Assembly (NCBI GenBank): GCA_027563935.2
Contig: CM050446.2
Coordinates: 27,221,501 to 27,285,500 of the forward strand
Reading direction: 5' to 3'
Source of the DNA: Costus lasius
Lineage: Eukaryota > Streptophyta > Magnoliopsida > Zingiberales > Costaceae
DNA: 64,000 bases
The translations under genes and the position numbers were made by a program. The number at the start of each line of letters is the position of its first letter. Position 1 is the stretch's first letter. Below are positions 23,401-35,400 of this stretch, piece by piece. The notes beneath the pieces are model-generated. The model did no database searches. It saw only the letters and a list, made by a program, of their open reading frames with translations, and was not told the origin of the DNA.

Positions 23401-26400
23401 TTATTGTTTACTATTTTACTTTTAAAAACATACACTGGGAGTCTGTGACACATTTCTTTTATAATCACTTGTTGATGTTATGGTTGTATTTTAGAATTGG
23501 TATCTAGTACATCTTTATATTGTATACTTTAATATATGCACATAATTTATAAAATATTATTATTATATTATAATTATAGGATCTTACGATCCTACGATTC
23601 GATCTTACGATCCGATCCTATGGAGCCTCTACCGTTCCTAGGTAGGATCACGATCCTGATAACCTTGAATTAGACCCATCCAATTTTATAGTGGTGCCAA
23701 GATTAGTAGCAGGCTTGGCATCCACAGTGAGTTGTAGTTGAGAATCCATAAGGTACCCAAGATTGAACTAGTATGCAGCAAGGATAAGTGTAATAAGCCA
23801 ACTTCACAGACGAGTGGCAAGATTCATAGAATCAAGAAGCAGCAAACAGAATAAGGCAGCAAGAATCTTTCACAGATGTGTAATAGGCTAATTTCACATA
23901 CACAAGCACATCTGGAAGAGAGATACCAGTAAGCGGGCATCGCCTTCCGTCTTCACGCGTCGTTCACCTTCTCCAGGAGTAGAGCAACGCAAGAGAGGAA
24001 GCGGAGAAGAGTTTCCTGTTGTTGTCAAGAAGCAGTTGGGTCGTGGAGGAGATGACGGGGCTTCAGATGCAAGAAATCAGAATCATCACTCACAGCCACC
24101 TTTGGAGAAAAACGAACGGAGCGAACCGAAGGAGCACCGTCGTCCGTCAAGAGTGAAGAGCGGAGTGGAAGATCAGCCACGCCTTCCGCCGAGAGTGAAG
24201 AGTGGAAGAGGAGCAGAGATTTTGCGGAAGAGCAGCAGCGGAGATCTTGCGGAAAAGCAGCAACGCCTTCCGCCAAGAGTGAAGGGGCGGAGAACTTTAC
24301 TCGACAGAGATGATCGTTCGAATCGTCAATGATGGCGGCGATTCAAACGTTGCGAGTGGGGAGCGAAAACCTTCCTCTGATACCATGTTGAATATGAAAA
24401 TAGTTTATTTGAGAGAGTTAATGATGTATAGAGCTACATGTTTTTATAGGTGAAAAACATAACATTAAACAGGTTAATGGGTTTGGATCTTACTCCTAAC
24501 CCAGCTTCTAACAAGGTTGATGACTGATCTTCCTATAGAACATAATATCGATGAGGTTGGGCGAGATGATGTTGTGCAGTGGGCGTAAGTGTATTTGTAG
24601 AAGATTTTTATGTATTATTAATATAATGTAGTTTTTCCTATTTATCTATGTTACTATGTGATGCATGGCCGTGTTTGTCCATTGTTAATGTGAGTTACGA
24701 TGATAGTTGATGTAAGCCATGTAGTATGAGTTCTGGCCTTCTAGTCGAGTCTCATGTGTATCTGAAGAGACGTTCGCATGGTATATCATTGAGTTCAGTA
24801 GGTGGTCAAACTCATAGATGCGAATGTTGTGCTAGTTGTGAATATGTTCTTTCGAGCTTCCATGAGTATATCATGCACCACGTACGTAGATTACATGGCT
24901 AAGTGATCTACACTATATACTAATATTAGTACTAACAAACAGTACCGCTCTGATTAGCAAATAAGAATTATGCTAAATAAACTACATATAATTATATATA
25001 TACATGGACCAGTATGGCCCCTATTCCATGAATAGGGTTAAAATAATACAAATTGAACTTCCCACCTGGTATTTAAACCATTGGTTTTCATATACATTGC
25101 CCAAATCAAGGTTAGGTCAAGAACATGTTTGAACTTCCATTTACCTAAAACCTAATGTCGAATTATAATATAGGGGCACAATTATAATTATATCTCACCC
25201 ATATATTGAAAAACTATTCACCCTTTGGTGTTTCATTCTAAAATCACTACTTCTGCTCCTCGCACTCTCCTCCCACACTTCACCGTCCTTATGATCCTTT
25301 TGATTTGTTCTCCAATCGTCACCATAGTTCCTTTCTCCTTGCTGTCATAATCACCACCCTCCTCCACAAACTACCACAGCCTCCTCAACTCATTATGCTC
25401 CTCTCCCCCTAACTTTAGCCTCTATCTACTCTTGACCCTCTCACTCCATTGCACATCGCGATAGTTTCCAACCTCCTGTTTCACAAACCACCACCATCCT
25501 CCTATTTGTGCCCCTTCTCTACTTTTGCTCCTCCATCATTGTTATAATAGTTACTCACCATAGCCCCCTTGCACCCTCCTCCCCCACCACCATCCTCAAC
25601 ACTATGGTCACTACCCTCCAAACCAATCCAGCTGCAGCCTGATTAACAGAGTGAAATGATGACAAAGGAGGAGGCAAAGTTGGTGGTGTTATGTAACGTG
25701 AATTCAAATAGGGTATTTAGTGGATTTGGATAGAAGACTTTTATATTCATGTTAGTTTCAAGTTTATGATAAAAAAGTTAGTACTCAGCCTATTGCCATC
25801 GCTATCATAATTCCATATCATCTCACAAGCAATGTAGGTAATGGCCCTGTTATATAATCACATTTATTTTTTTTTATTTTTTACAAATGACCATTTTTTA
25901 AAGTACAAAACTCAGAGATAAACTTCCTATCACCTAGATTCCCATATAATGAACTTAAAAGCAAGCGTCCACCTTAAAATGTCCATTTTTTGAATAAAAG
26001 ATCATTTCTTGTGGCACGTTTCATAGTGCTTGGAATCCTCAAGACAATCTAGGTAGCATTGCTTAGGATTACTTCAGAGTGTGCACAATAGGAAACTGAC
26101 AATATCTAGAAACAACAACACCTTTAAAACTATCAAGGAGATTAGGTAGTTGAATTAGCAAGTTTGTAAACGAGATGTAAAAATGCTGTTGTACAACACT
26201 TCTCTATAAGAGGAAGAGCCTTTTAGTACCATAAAATTAAACTCAATACCAAGAGATATCAAGGTTTTCTCATTCTTAATGACAAACTAATCTTCGAGTT
26301 CTTTAACTTCAAATGTCTTGCATAAAACTCCTAATAAGAAGAATATCTACATAAATGACAAAAATAATAATACTGAAGAAGACGCATCATATATAGATGA

Positions 26401-29400
26401 AGTGATCACTTTAACAACTTTGAGAAACTTTTGAGCAAATATTGCAAGGGTATGTTTGAGATTGTAATTTGTATTTGAACTTTTATACTTTCATTCCCCT
26501 ACAGTAACACTCTAGAGCAAGGTATGAAATTTCAGTTTGAATTGGCTGAAATTTTTTATTTCTACAGGTATGGATCTGTTTTACTATAGCACCCCACTGC
26601 AACATACTAGTCCGAGACTAGAAAAGTACCCTGGTTTGGAAAGGTTTTCCAAACCTTGCTCTATATAAATGCCTCTACTATAAGATCACCTTATAAGAAA
26701 GTATTCTTGATTAAGATGATGAAAGAGTAATCACAACCTGACATATAAGAAGTATCAATTTTATCCATTTTCATTTTCCAATTACATGTATGACTGCTTC
26801 CTTGTCATATAAATAAGCAAAAAGAAGAAAATGATCATGTGAGATGAAGTTAAAGATAGCATAAATCATGGTAGCATGCTTACCCTTACATAGAGCAATA
26901 GGTAGCTAACAACCATTTAATCACATACTTAAATCAAAAGGTGAATTGAGCTATTCATGTAAGGGTTGTTTCGATTGAGATCCTATGGTAAAGCCAAAAA
27001 TATATTTATGTATTAAGAGTAATATGAATATTTCTATTGTAATTTTCCTTCTTTCATTTTCTCGTTACTTCACCAAATAATGAGATACCATCTATTCAAA
27101 TTTCCCTACTAAATTATAAATATACATTTTAATCCTCTTCCTTTCATAATACACGTCATGGTTAAATTTACATTTTAGTCTTTCTTTAAACATTATTCAT
27201 CATGATTTTTTGGTGTGGGTATTTAAGGCATATTTTAATTAGTCCATACCATAAGTGGTACATATACCAACGGACCTTATACAAATACCGATAGAAGAGA
27301 CTGATCAAACAATGGACTAGTACACTGGTGTATAAAGATATTTAAAACCTTGATTTTAATAACTAAGTAAAAGAAAATAATAAATATCTATCATGTATCA
27401 ATAAACAAGACTATTTTGTACAAATTATTAATTTTTTTAACCATTCACATGTAGTAAATTAGATAATTAGTATCAAGTACAAAGTTAACTAATGCCTAGG
27501 AATACTTTTCCTAATGATGCTCAACATTGAAAAAACTCATATAAGTTCTAAATAGTTAGGACTAGGAGAGATAACAATAGTCTACCACAATACATTAATT
27601 CTCTAGTTAAATGTTACTTGTTATGCAATCGTAGTGAACTCATGACTTGAAGTCATGCATAACGAACTCAATAAAATTAAGATAAAGATGTCATTTAATG
27701 AATTAAAACCAACTTATCCAAATGCAAAAGGAAGATAACTAATAGAAAGGTAGACAATAAAATATATGTTAAAGATGACAACATGAACAATGAAATCAAA
27801 ACAGATGCAAAATACACCTTTTAATAGTTGAAAATTTAAAAATTCAAAGTTGTTCATCAAAGCATTCATTAAAGTTATTATTTGAAGCATTTGTCAAAGC
27901 GTTCGTCAAATGTTTGTCATAGTCATTTAGAAAACATTGTCAATGGTGAATCAAAGAAAGAACATAGTAGAAGGTAGGCTAGTAATAAAATTTAAATATT
28001 GTTAATCTATAGAGGGCATGAATATGACATGTGACTTAAACAAATATATTATATTATTATAATTATTTAAAGAATTTATGAGCTTGGGTTAGCATTTAGC
28101 AAGTTAACAAGTTGAAAGTAAGCAAATTTGACATTTAGTTACTTATGTTTTAGAGCTAAAACAAATCGTAGGATCAGAGAACTTATTATTCCTACATCTA
28201 ATAAGATCCTACCCATGTTTTGGATTGTATCTAATTTGGGTCTTAGGATCATATGATTGTTAGATCCAGAATGCATTCTTAATAACTTTGATTCACAATC
28301 ATCAACTGTACACTTGCAGATGAGAGAATGGTGAGAATTGCAACAATAATATGATCCAAAATATAAACAAGTAAAAGAACATAAACAAACTCATTAGATA
28401 ATTTACTAGTATTAGAGAAAATAAACATTTAAAAAAAAAAATGACATAGGAAGAGCGGCATGCAAGATCACAATAGTAGTAGTCATTTTTGGTATAAGAG
28501 AAACCAAAAGAGATGAACCACACAAGATGAGCTTGATGTGTTGAACCAAAAGCACCGATGCACAAGCAAGCTTATTAGAATTAAGATCCTACCAAGGAAT
28601 AGTAGAAGTTCTACAAGATCAGAACATATAATTGGATCATAGGATTGTAAGATCATTCTGAAAAGCCAAAAAATATTTTTTTAAAAAAATATATATATTC
28701 ATATAATAAGAGTAATATAGATATTTTAACAATTAACAAGTAATAGAAAATAATAAATGTCTATCACATATCCACAATCAAGACACTTGCTACTTTGTAA
28801 CCAACCAAATGATGTATTTTTTTAATCATTCACGCATTAAAAAAGATTTACTATGTAAAAACCAACTATAATCAAACAAAATAGATAAGTGTCAATTATA
28901 AATTAAACAAATGCATCAGCAATAATTTCTTAATAAAGCTTGATAATGAAAAAAAGCTCATATAGGCCCTAAATAGTTAGGGTTTAGTAGATATCACAAT
29001 AGTCCAACAAAATATATTAATTATGTAGTTATATGTTGCTTGTGCAATTCTAAAATGAAAGCGATGAAAATGAGTTCAATGAAAATGATATATAATGAAC
29101 TCTTCAAGATGCATACTACAATGAAGTTAAGACAAAAATGTCCCCCTAATGAATTAAAGCCAAATTATGAAGATACAAAAGGAAGATGGTTAGAAAAATA
29201 ATGGGGCAATGATAAAAATGATAAAGATGACAACAAGAACAATGAAATAACAAAAGATACAAATTACACATTTAAATAATTGAAGACTCAAATATTCAAA
29301 GTTGTTTGGCAAAACATTTGTCACATTTATTCGTTAAAGAATTTTTCAAAACATTGGTCAAAGATGTTTGTCATAGTCATTCATCAAAGATGTTTGTTGA

Positions 29401-32400
29401 TGGTGAATCAAAGAAAAAAATCTAGTAGAAGAAAGACTAGTGATAATATTTAAGTATTGTTGGTCATTAAAGGCCATGATAAGACAAGCAAACAATTATA
29501 TTTTATTACCATAATTATTTAAATAGCTTATGAGCTCAGGTTGATATTTATCAAGTTAACTAGTTGGTGGTAACTGAATTTGATATTCAATCACCTCTAT
29601 TGTAGAAATGAAACATGTCATGGGATCAGAGATCCTAGGGTGGGATCGAAGATCCTAAGATCCTACCCAATGTTTTGGATCATTTAGTTTAATTTGGATG
29701 GGCCATAAAATCCTGAGATGTTGAACAAGTTTTTAACAACCTTGTATGCGAGTAAAAGCACACAAAATAAGCAAAAAGAAAGAGAATGACAAATTGAGAA
29801 GAGAAAATAGACTTTAAATATAGAGGCATAGAAGATGACTACTAATCAATGAAATGGTAGGTTGTTTAAACATCAACCTTAAAAACTAGGTATGTGAAGG
29901 GGATACATCATATCAAATAACAAATCAAGGATTTTATGCTTCTTTTGTCATGCAATTCTATTTAGTTGAGATGTATATGGTTTGGAGGTCTTACTAGAGG
30001 CAATCTTGACCATAGATGGCCGATCATGCATGTCTTGATAGTGCTCAAGGGGATGATTGAAGTGTCATAATGATAACAAGGAGAAAGATTGTTTAGATCA
30101 CAACCATTACCACATGAACCACCAACACATCAGGAATGACCACCAACAAGTTGATCCAAATCAATGAATAGTTGCAAAAATAAAAGAATCTAGAGTTATA
30201 GTTCTAATTTTGAGGTCAGGGGAGGAAATGGAAGAAGCTTACAAAGTCATTTTCTAAATATGGCATCATGGTAGCAACCAAGACTTAGTTGAAAAGAAAA
30301 CTTATAGTCATCATTGAGGGCAAAGATAAACTTGGCTCTAAGAAGTCTTGGCATTGTTTTAGTTAACATAAGGATAATTGCAAAGAGATAAACACAATGT
30401 GAAGCATGGTTTAGTGTTTTGAGAAGGTTAACCCACTTGCTTCAAAGAAATTTTCATATAGGGTATAAACATTGACCATGTTTTTCTTAAAATAAATCTT
30501 GTTAGACAATGTGAATAGGTCAACAGGGTAGCAGTTCTGTATACTTGTTGATATTGTATAGTTAGTTGTTAACGAGTCTGTAGCTATATTAAATTGTGTA
30601 CCAATGAAGCTAGGTTAGGTTTTTCATGTGCTGCATTAACATGGTATCGGGCCCCTTGTTAGTGCCCAACTCCCTTTCTTCTCGCCAGATAGAGCTGGTG
30701 TCGCTTTTGGCTTCCAAGCTGCAGTGGAAACTCCGGAGGCAGTCGCCCACCTCTTCTCAACAGACAAGCTGTGATTTTTTTTTTCGACATCTTTTTCATC
30801 TAACGCGGAGAGGCAGCTGTGCGTGACAAGCCCTTGCAATCCTTGTGAAATCAGGCACGAAACTATGAATGGTGGTGCGGAATAAGAACCCTAAATCGAG
30901 GAGAAGGGGTGAATGTTCCATTCATCGCTGTCCACTTCCAACTCCACTACTGCTATCCTTCCTGGCTGTTCCTTATGGCACTATCCTTCCGCTTCTGCCA
31001 CAGGATATTGAGATATTCTCCCTGCTCATACAACTGAACCAACAGCAGCTAGTTCAACTTTCAATCAAGTTTATTCTAAGGAGCATAGAGGTCTAGGACT
31101 TGGGTTCTCGTCCCACCATACCCTGCTACTGCTGAAAGGAGTCAGCTTTGTTTATTCTACTCAGAAAATTGAGGTATTCTCCCTGCTCATACAGCTGAAC
31201 CAATAGCAGCCAGTTCAACTTTCAATCAAGTTTATTCTAAGGAGTATAGAAGTCCAGAACTCAGTTCTACTCATCCCACCATACCCTGCTACGGTTGAAA
31301 AGAGTCAACTTCGTTTATCCTAGTCAGAACATTTCAAGTTATATCGGTAATCAGTAATAAGGGCATTAGTCCTAGAGGTTTAGAGAAAAAGCCCTAGGCA
31401 GCAGCTTCCTCCTTCCTTATGGCCTCCACCACTACAGATTCTAGTGTAGTCTTCCTTGCTAACTCTAAACATATCTGGATGCCCAACTCTGGGCCGCTTC
31501 ACATGTTACAGTTAATAGATCCTCATTTACAACATTGCAACTTGATACTCAACACAGTCCGGTATCAATTGCAGACGGAACTTTGATTCACCATTCGCAT
31601 TACTCCTACACTTACACATATGTCTTATAAGTACCAAAATTTCCCATCAATTTTAATCCATTTGTGCATTCATAAAAACTATAAAATAGTCTATAACCTT
31701 TTTTCCCTCCTATTGTGTTTTCTAGAACCTCAAGCCGACTATTGGTAGAAGACTTAAGAAGGGAGGTGTGTATGTCTTAGTTGACCCTGCTCCTTGATCT
31801 TAGTTTTAACCATTTTATTGGTTAGGTCATATCTCTCCTACTTAGCTACAACAATTTTTATCATTAAATCCAAGTTTTGAATGTCATGCTTGTCAACTAG
31901 AGAAGCTCATCGAGTCTCCTTTCCTATTAGTAGCCTAGTTGTGCCTTTTTTTTCAAATTGTTCGTCCAGACATTTGGGTTCTAGTTATGTGCCCACTAAA
32001 GATGGTCTTCGGATTTTTATAATATTCATTGATAACTTTTCAAGCGTGTGTTGGGTTTTCTTGTTGAAAAATAGTTCTTATGTCTTCTGTTCAAACTTTT
32101 TCATGTTGAAATAAAAATTTAGTTCTGAAAACACTTTGCACTAATAATATGCTCTAGAGAATACAGTTGATTTTAGGGAATTTTGTAATAGTCATGGTAT
32201 TCTCCATCAAGCCACTTGTCATATCTCTCTCAACAAAATGAGGTTTGCTGAATTGAGAAATCAAAACTTGCTTGATGTTGCTCGTATATTGCTTTTTCAT
32301 ATGAATGTTTCCAAGCGATTCTAGAGGGATGTCATCCTCACTACATCCTTCCTCATCACTTGTGTACCCACCACTTTACTATAGGATAAGTCCCTGACCT

Positions 32401-35400
32401 CTATTTATTTTCCATCTCAAACAACTCTTCCTCTCACTCCCAAAACCTTTCATTGTCTCTATTATGCTCATAATCTCAAACCAGGGTGGGACTAATCGAT
32501 GTCCTAAAGCAATTAAGTGTATCATTCTTGAATATTCAAGAACACAGGAGGGATACTATTACTCTGATCCTGTCACAAGTCGGTCCATCATTAGTGTTGA
32601 GTCAACCCCATATTAATTAGACACCCTCGTTGCCACTCTGGAAATCATGTCTTGCACACATTTATCATCCTCAGTTCCCAATTCCACCGAGTCACCCTCT
32701 ATACCTATGTCATTATTTGATGCATGTCATTCTTCTTCATCGCAAGTTTATCATGAGCGAGCTCGGGTACATACCTCCACTAGTCCTCCACCTATGTTGC
32801 CATCATCCATGGGTCATGCTCCTGGCACCATGGATTTTCCTATTACATTATGCAAGGGAAAAAGGTTTGCTGCTTCTTTCCTATTACATTATGAGAATTT
32901 ATTAAATTCTCATTCCACTTAGCTGCTCTAAACTCGTCTACACTTCCTAAGAATTTCTCATTGGGTATTCTTGTGCCTAAGTGGAATGTTGTCCCGAATG
33001 AGAAAATGATTGCATTAAAATCTCGACATACATGGACATCAATCAAACCCCCACCTAGTGTTCGATCTATGGCATGTTAATAGGTTTATACTATCAAATA
33101 TAATTTTGATGGCTTTGTGCATTGGCACAAGGCACAACTTGTTGCCAAAGGTATCACTCAGCTATAAAGTGTTGACTACTTAGTTACTTTCTCACCAATG
33201 GCTTAGTTTAACTTAGTTAAATTTATCTTCTCACTTGCTATTAACCTTACTTGGACTATTCACCAACTTGATGTTAAGGATGCCTTTATACATGGTAATC
33301 TCACATAAGATATTTAAATGCACCAACCTGTATGTTGCTTAGGGGGAGTGATTAGGCAAACCAAGGTTCAAAAAGCAAAGCTAGTCTGAGACCGTGTACC
33401 GGATGGAACTGGATAGAACCAAGTGAGCGAGAAAAAGCTCATGCGAGAGCAATGAAAGAAGGAGCAAGAGGAGGAAGAAGAGGAAATGTTCCAAATAGTG
33501 GACACTCGCCCCTCGCCCCTCGTTGCTCGCTGCTCGCCTCTCTCACCACACATGCGGCTACTATGATGTGTCCTAACAAGTCGCAACCTCCACCGCTTCA
33601 TGGAAGCTTACAACGAGCCACCACCGCGGCCTCCTCATGTTTGAATTGGTATATGCAACTTATGCCACTTTGTGGAAGCTCGCAATGAGCCACCACCATC
33701 TCCTCGGCTTCTAGCTTCATGGAAGCTCGCAATAAACTATTGCTTCTTCTCCACTTGGTTGTATTGTAGTCCATTGCACCAATCCTTGCTCATGCTAGTA
33801 CAAACCATGGTTTGCAAAACCGTTCCGTCCGAGACAGTAAGTCCGGTACATACTGGTCCACTCGTCATGGGGCGAATGGTGGGGCGGACGGCGGAGGGAG
33901 GGTGGGCAGCCGCTGGGAATGAATCTTCTGGCGCCGCTGGAAGCTTCGATCGCCTTCCACAACTCGCTGGCTGCCGCCCGGAATCGCTCAGTTTGTATGG
34001 TACAGTATCGTACTTAACCGGTCCAATGGCTCATCGGACCGAGCCGCCGAACCGATATTACAAACCTTGGTACAAACTGGGGTATGGATTGGTTTTTAAA
34101 ACAATGATGCAAACTATGGAAGGCAATTTATAGACTAAAGCAAAGTCCCAAAGTCTGTCTTATAAGTTTTCCAAGATTATGCCAGTAGTTGTGGCTTTCA
34201 TCATAATATCACAAATTATTCAATATTTATTTGTTAGTTTAAAGGTACTGTGACTTTAGCTATCTACGTTGATGACATCCTTATGACTTTGTTATCTATA
34301 TTGATGACATTCTACTCACGAGCAATGACTTGCAAGGGATATTAGAGACAAAAAAAAATATCTCTCGTCTAGTTTTCCATAGATATTATAGTCAAATAAA
34401 CATCTCTGGTCTAATTTTCCATTAGAGATATAGGGAATCCCAAATATTTGTAGGGATTGAAGTAACTTATATAGGATCAATTGTATCCCTCTCAACGCAA
34501 CTATGCATTTGATCTTCTTAAAGAAACAGGAATGCTTAACTCCAAACTAGCTTTTTCTCCCATGACTTCAAATGAAAAACATAGTAATATGCAAGAGCCA
34601 AAGTATGTTGATGCAATAAGGTATTGCAAACTAGTTGGCAAATTTACCTATTTGTTGTTACTCGACTAAGCATCTCATATGCAATGGTTTATGCAAAGTC
34701 TAAAATTTCAATATATTAAAGGAACCACTAGGAAGGTCTCCTCTACAAGAGACAGGCATACAATAATTGAAGCTTATCCGGATGCACTTTATGCGACAAA
34801 CATAGATGATAGGAAGTATATCTATGGTTTTTGTATGTATATTGAGGAACTTAGTGATATGAAAAAGCAAAATGCAGAGTGTGGTTGAAGTTGTGAGGCA
34901 AAGTATAGAGCTATGGCTATGTGAAATGTTGTCTGTTATTAGAGTTTGGCATATTAATCGAACCTCCTATGAATATGTTATGTAATAACTAGTTAGAAAT
35001 CTTCATTGCAAACAAGCTTGTGTTTCATAAAAGAACCAAGCATATAGAGGTTGATTGTCGGTTCATGAGAGAAGTTTAGTGAACAAATCAACACACTATA
35101 TCAACTGGTAGATATATTTACCAAAGCTCTTACTTTTGTTAGATTTTATACATTATGCAATAAACTAGGCATGATAGAAGTAAATAGGTTAATAGGCTAG
35201 GCCTGTAATAGCTCAAAAAAACTGTGAAATGTTGTGGCTCCGAAGTCTTTTATCAAAGTTTGGCATATTAATTGAACCTCCTATGAACATGTTACATAAC
35301 CAGTTAATAATATTCATGGCAAACAATCTTGTGTTTCATAAAAGAACCAAACACATAGAGTTGATTATCACTTTATGAGAGAAGTCATCATAAGTGAACA

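Larger units (their letters stand above)
20355..23667 (+). mobile_element. Main body of a transposase-bearing hAT element
   Basis: Contains a hAT transposase gene. Its right end is ...GATAACCTTG at 23667, followed by the target duplication AATTAGAC (23668-23675). The subterminal 120 bp carry repeated GATCTTACGATCC-type words. No matching left end is present next to the 30-C tract; the matching left end is at 18265-18519. The leader (20430-20900) is rich in T and C with imperfect repeats of CTTGCTTNCTTTTATT. Confidence 0.82.
15827..24513 (-). mobile_element. Ty1/copia element A with 128-bp LTRs, interrupted by an hAT and an inversion
   Basis: LTRs at 15827-15954 and 24386-24513 are both 128 bp and highly similar. 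The primer site CCTCTGATACCA (minus-strand TGGTATCAGAGG; 24374-24385) abuts the upper LTR, and the polypurine tract (15955-15966) abuts the lower one, so the element reads on the minus strand. Flanking 5-mers are GGGTT and AGGTT, a probable target duplication with one change. The gag start lies on the minus strand at 23668-23749, but the rest of gag, protease and part of integrase lie on the plus strand (18520-20354); integrase end, RT and RNase H are minus again (18264-15962). It sits in TRS130 intron 19. Confidence 0.85.

Noticed and set aside
24036..24332. 98-codon frame rich in Arg, Pro and Lys
   Set aside because: Lies in the leader of copia A and reflects short repeats of CGCCGAGAGTGAAGAG.
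28302..28565. 87-codon Phe/Leu-rich minus-strand frame
   Set aside because: AT-rich chance frame between two non-autonomous elements.
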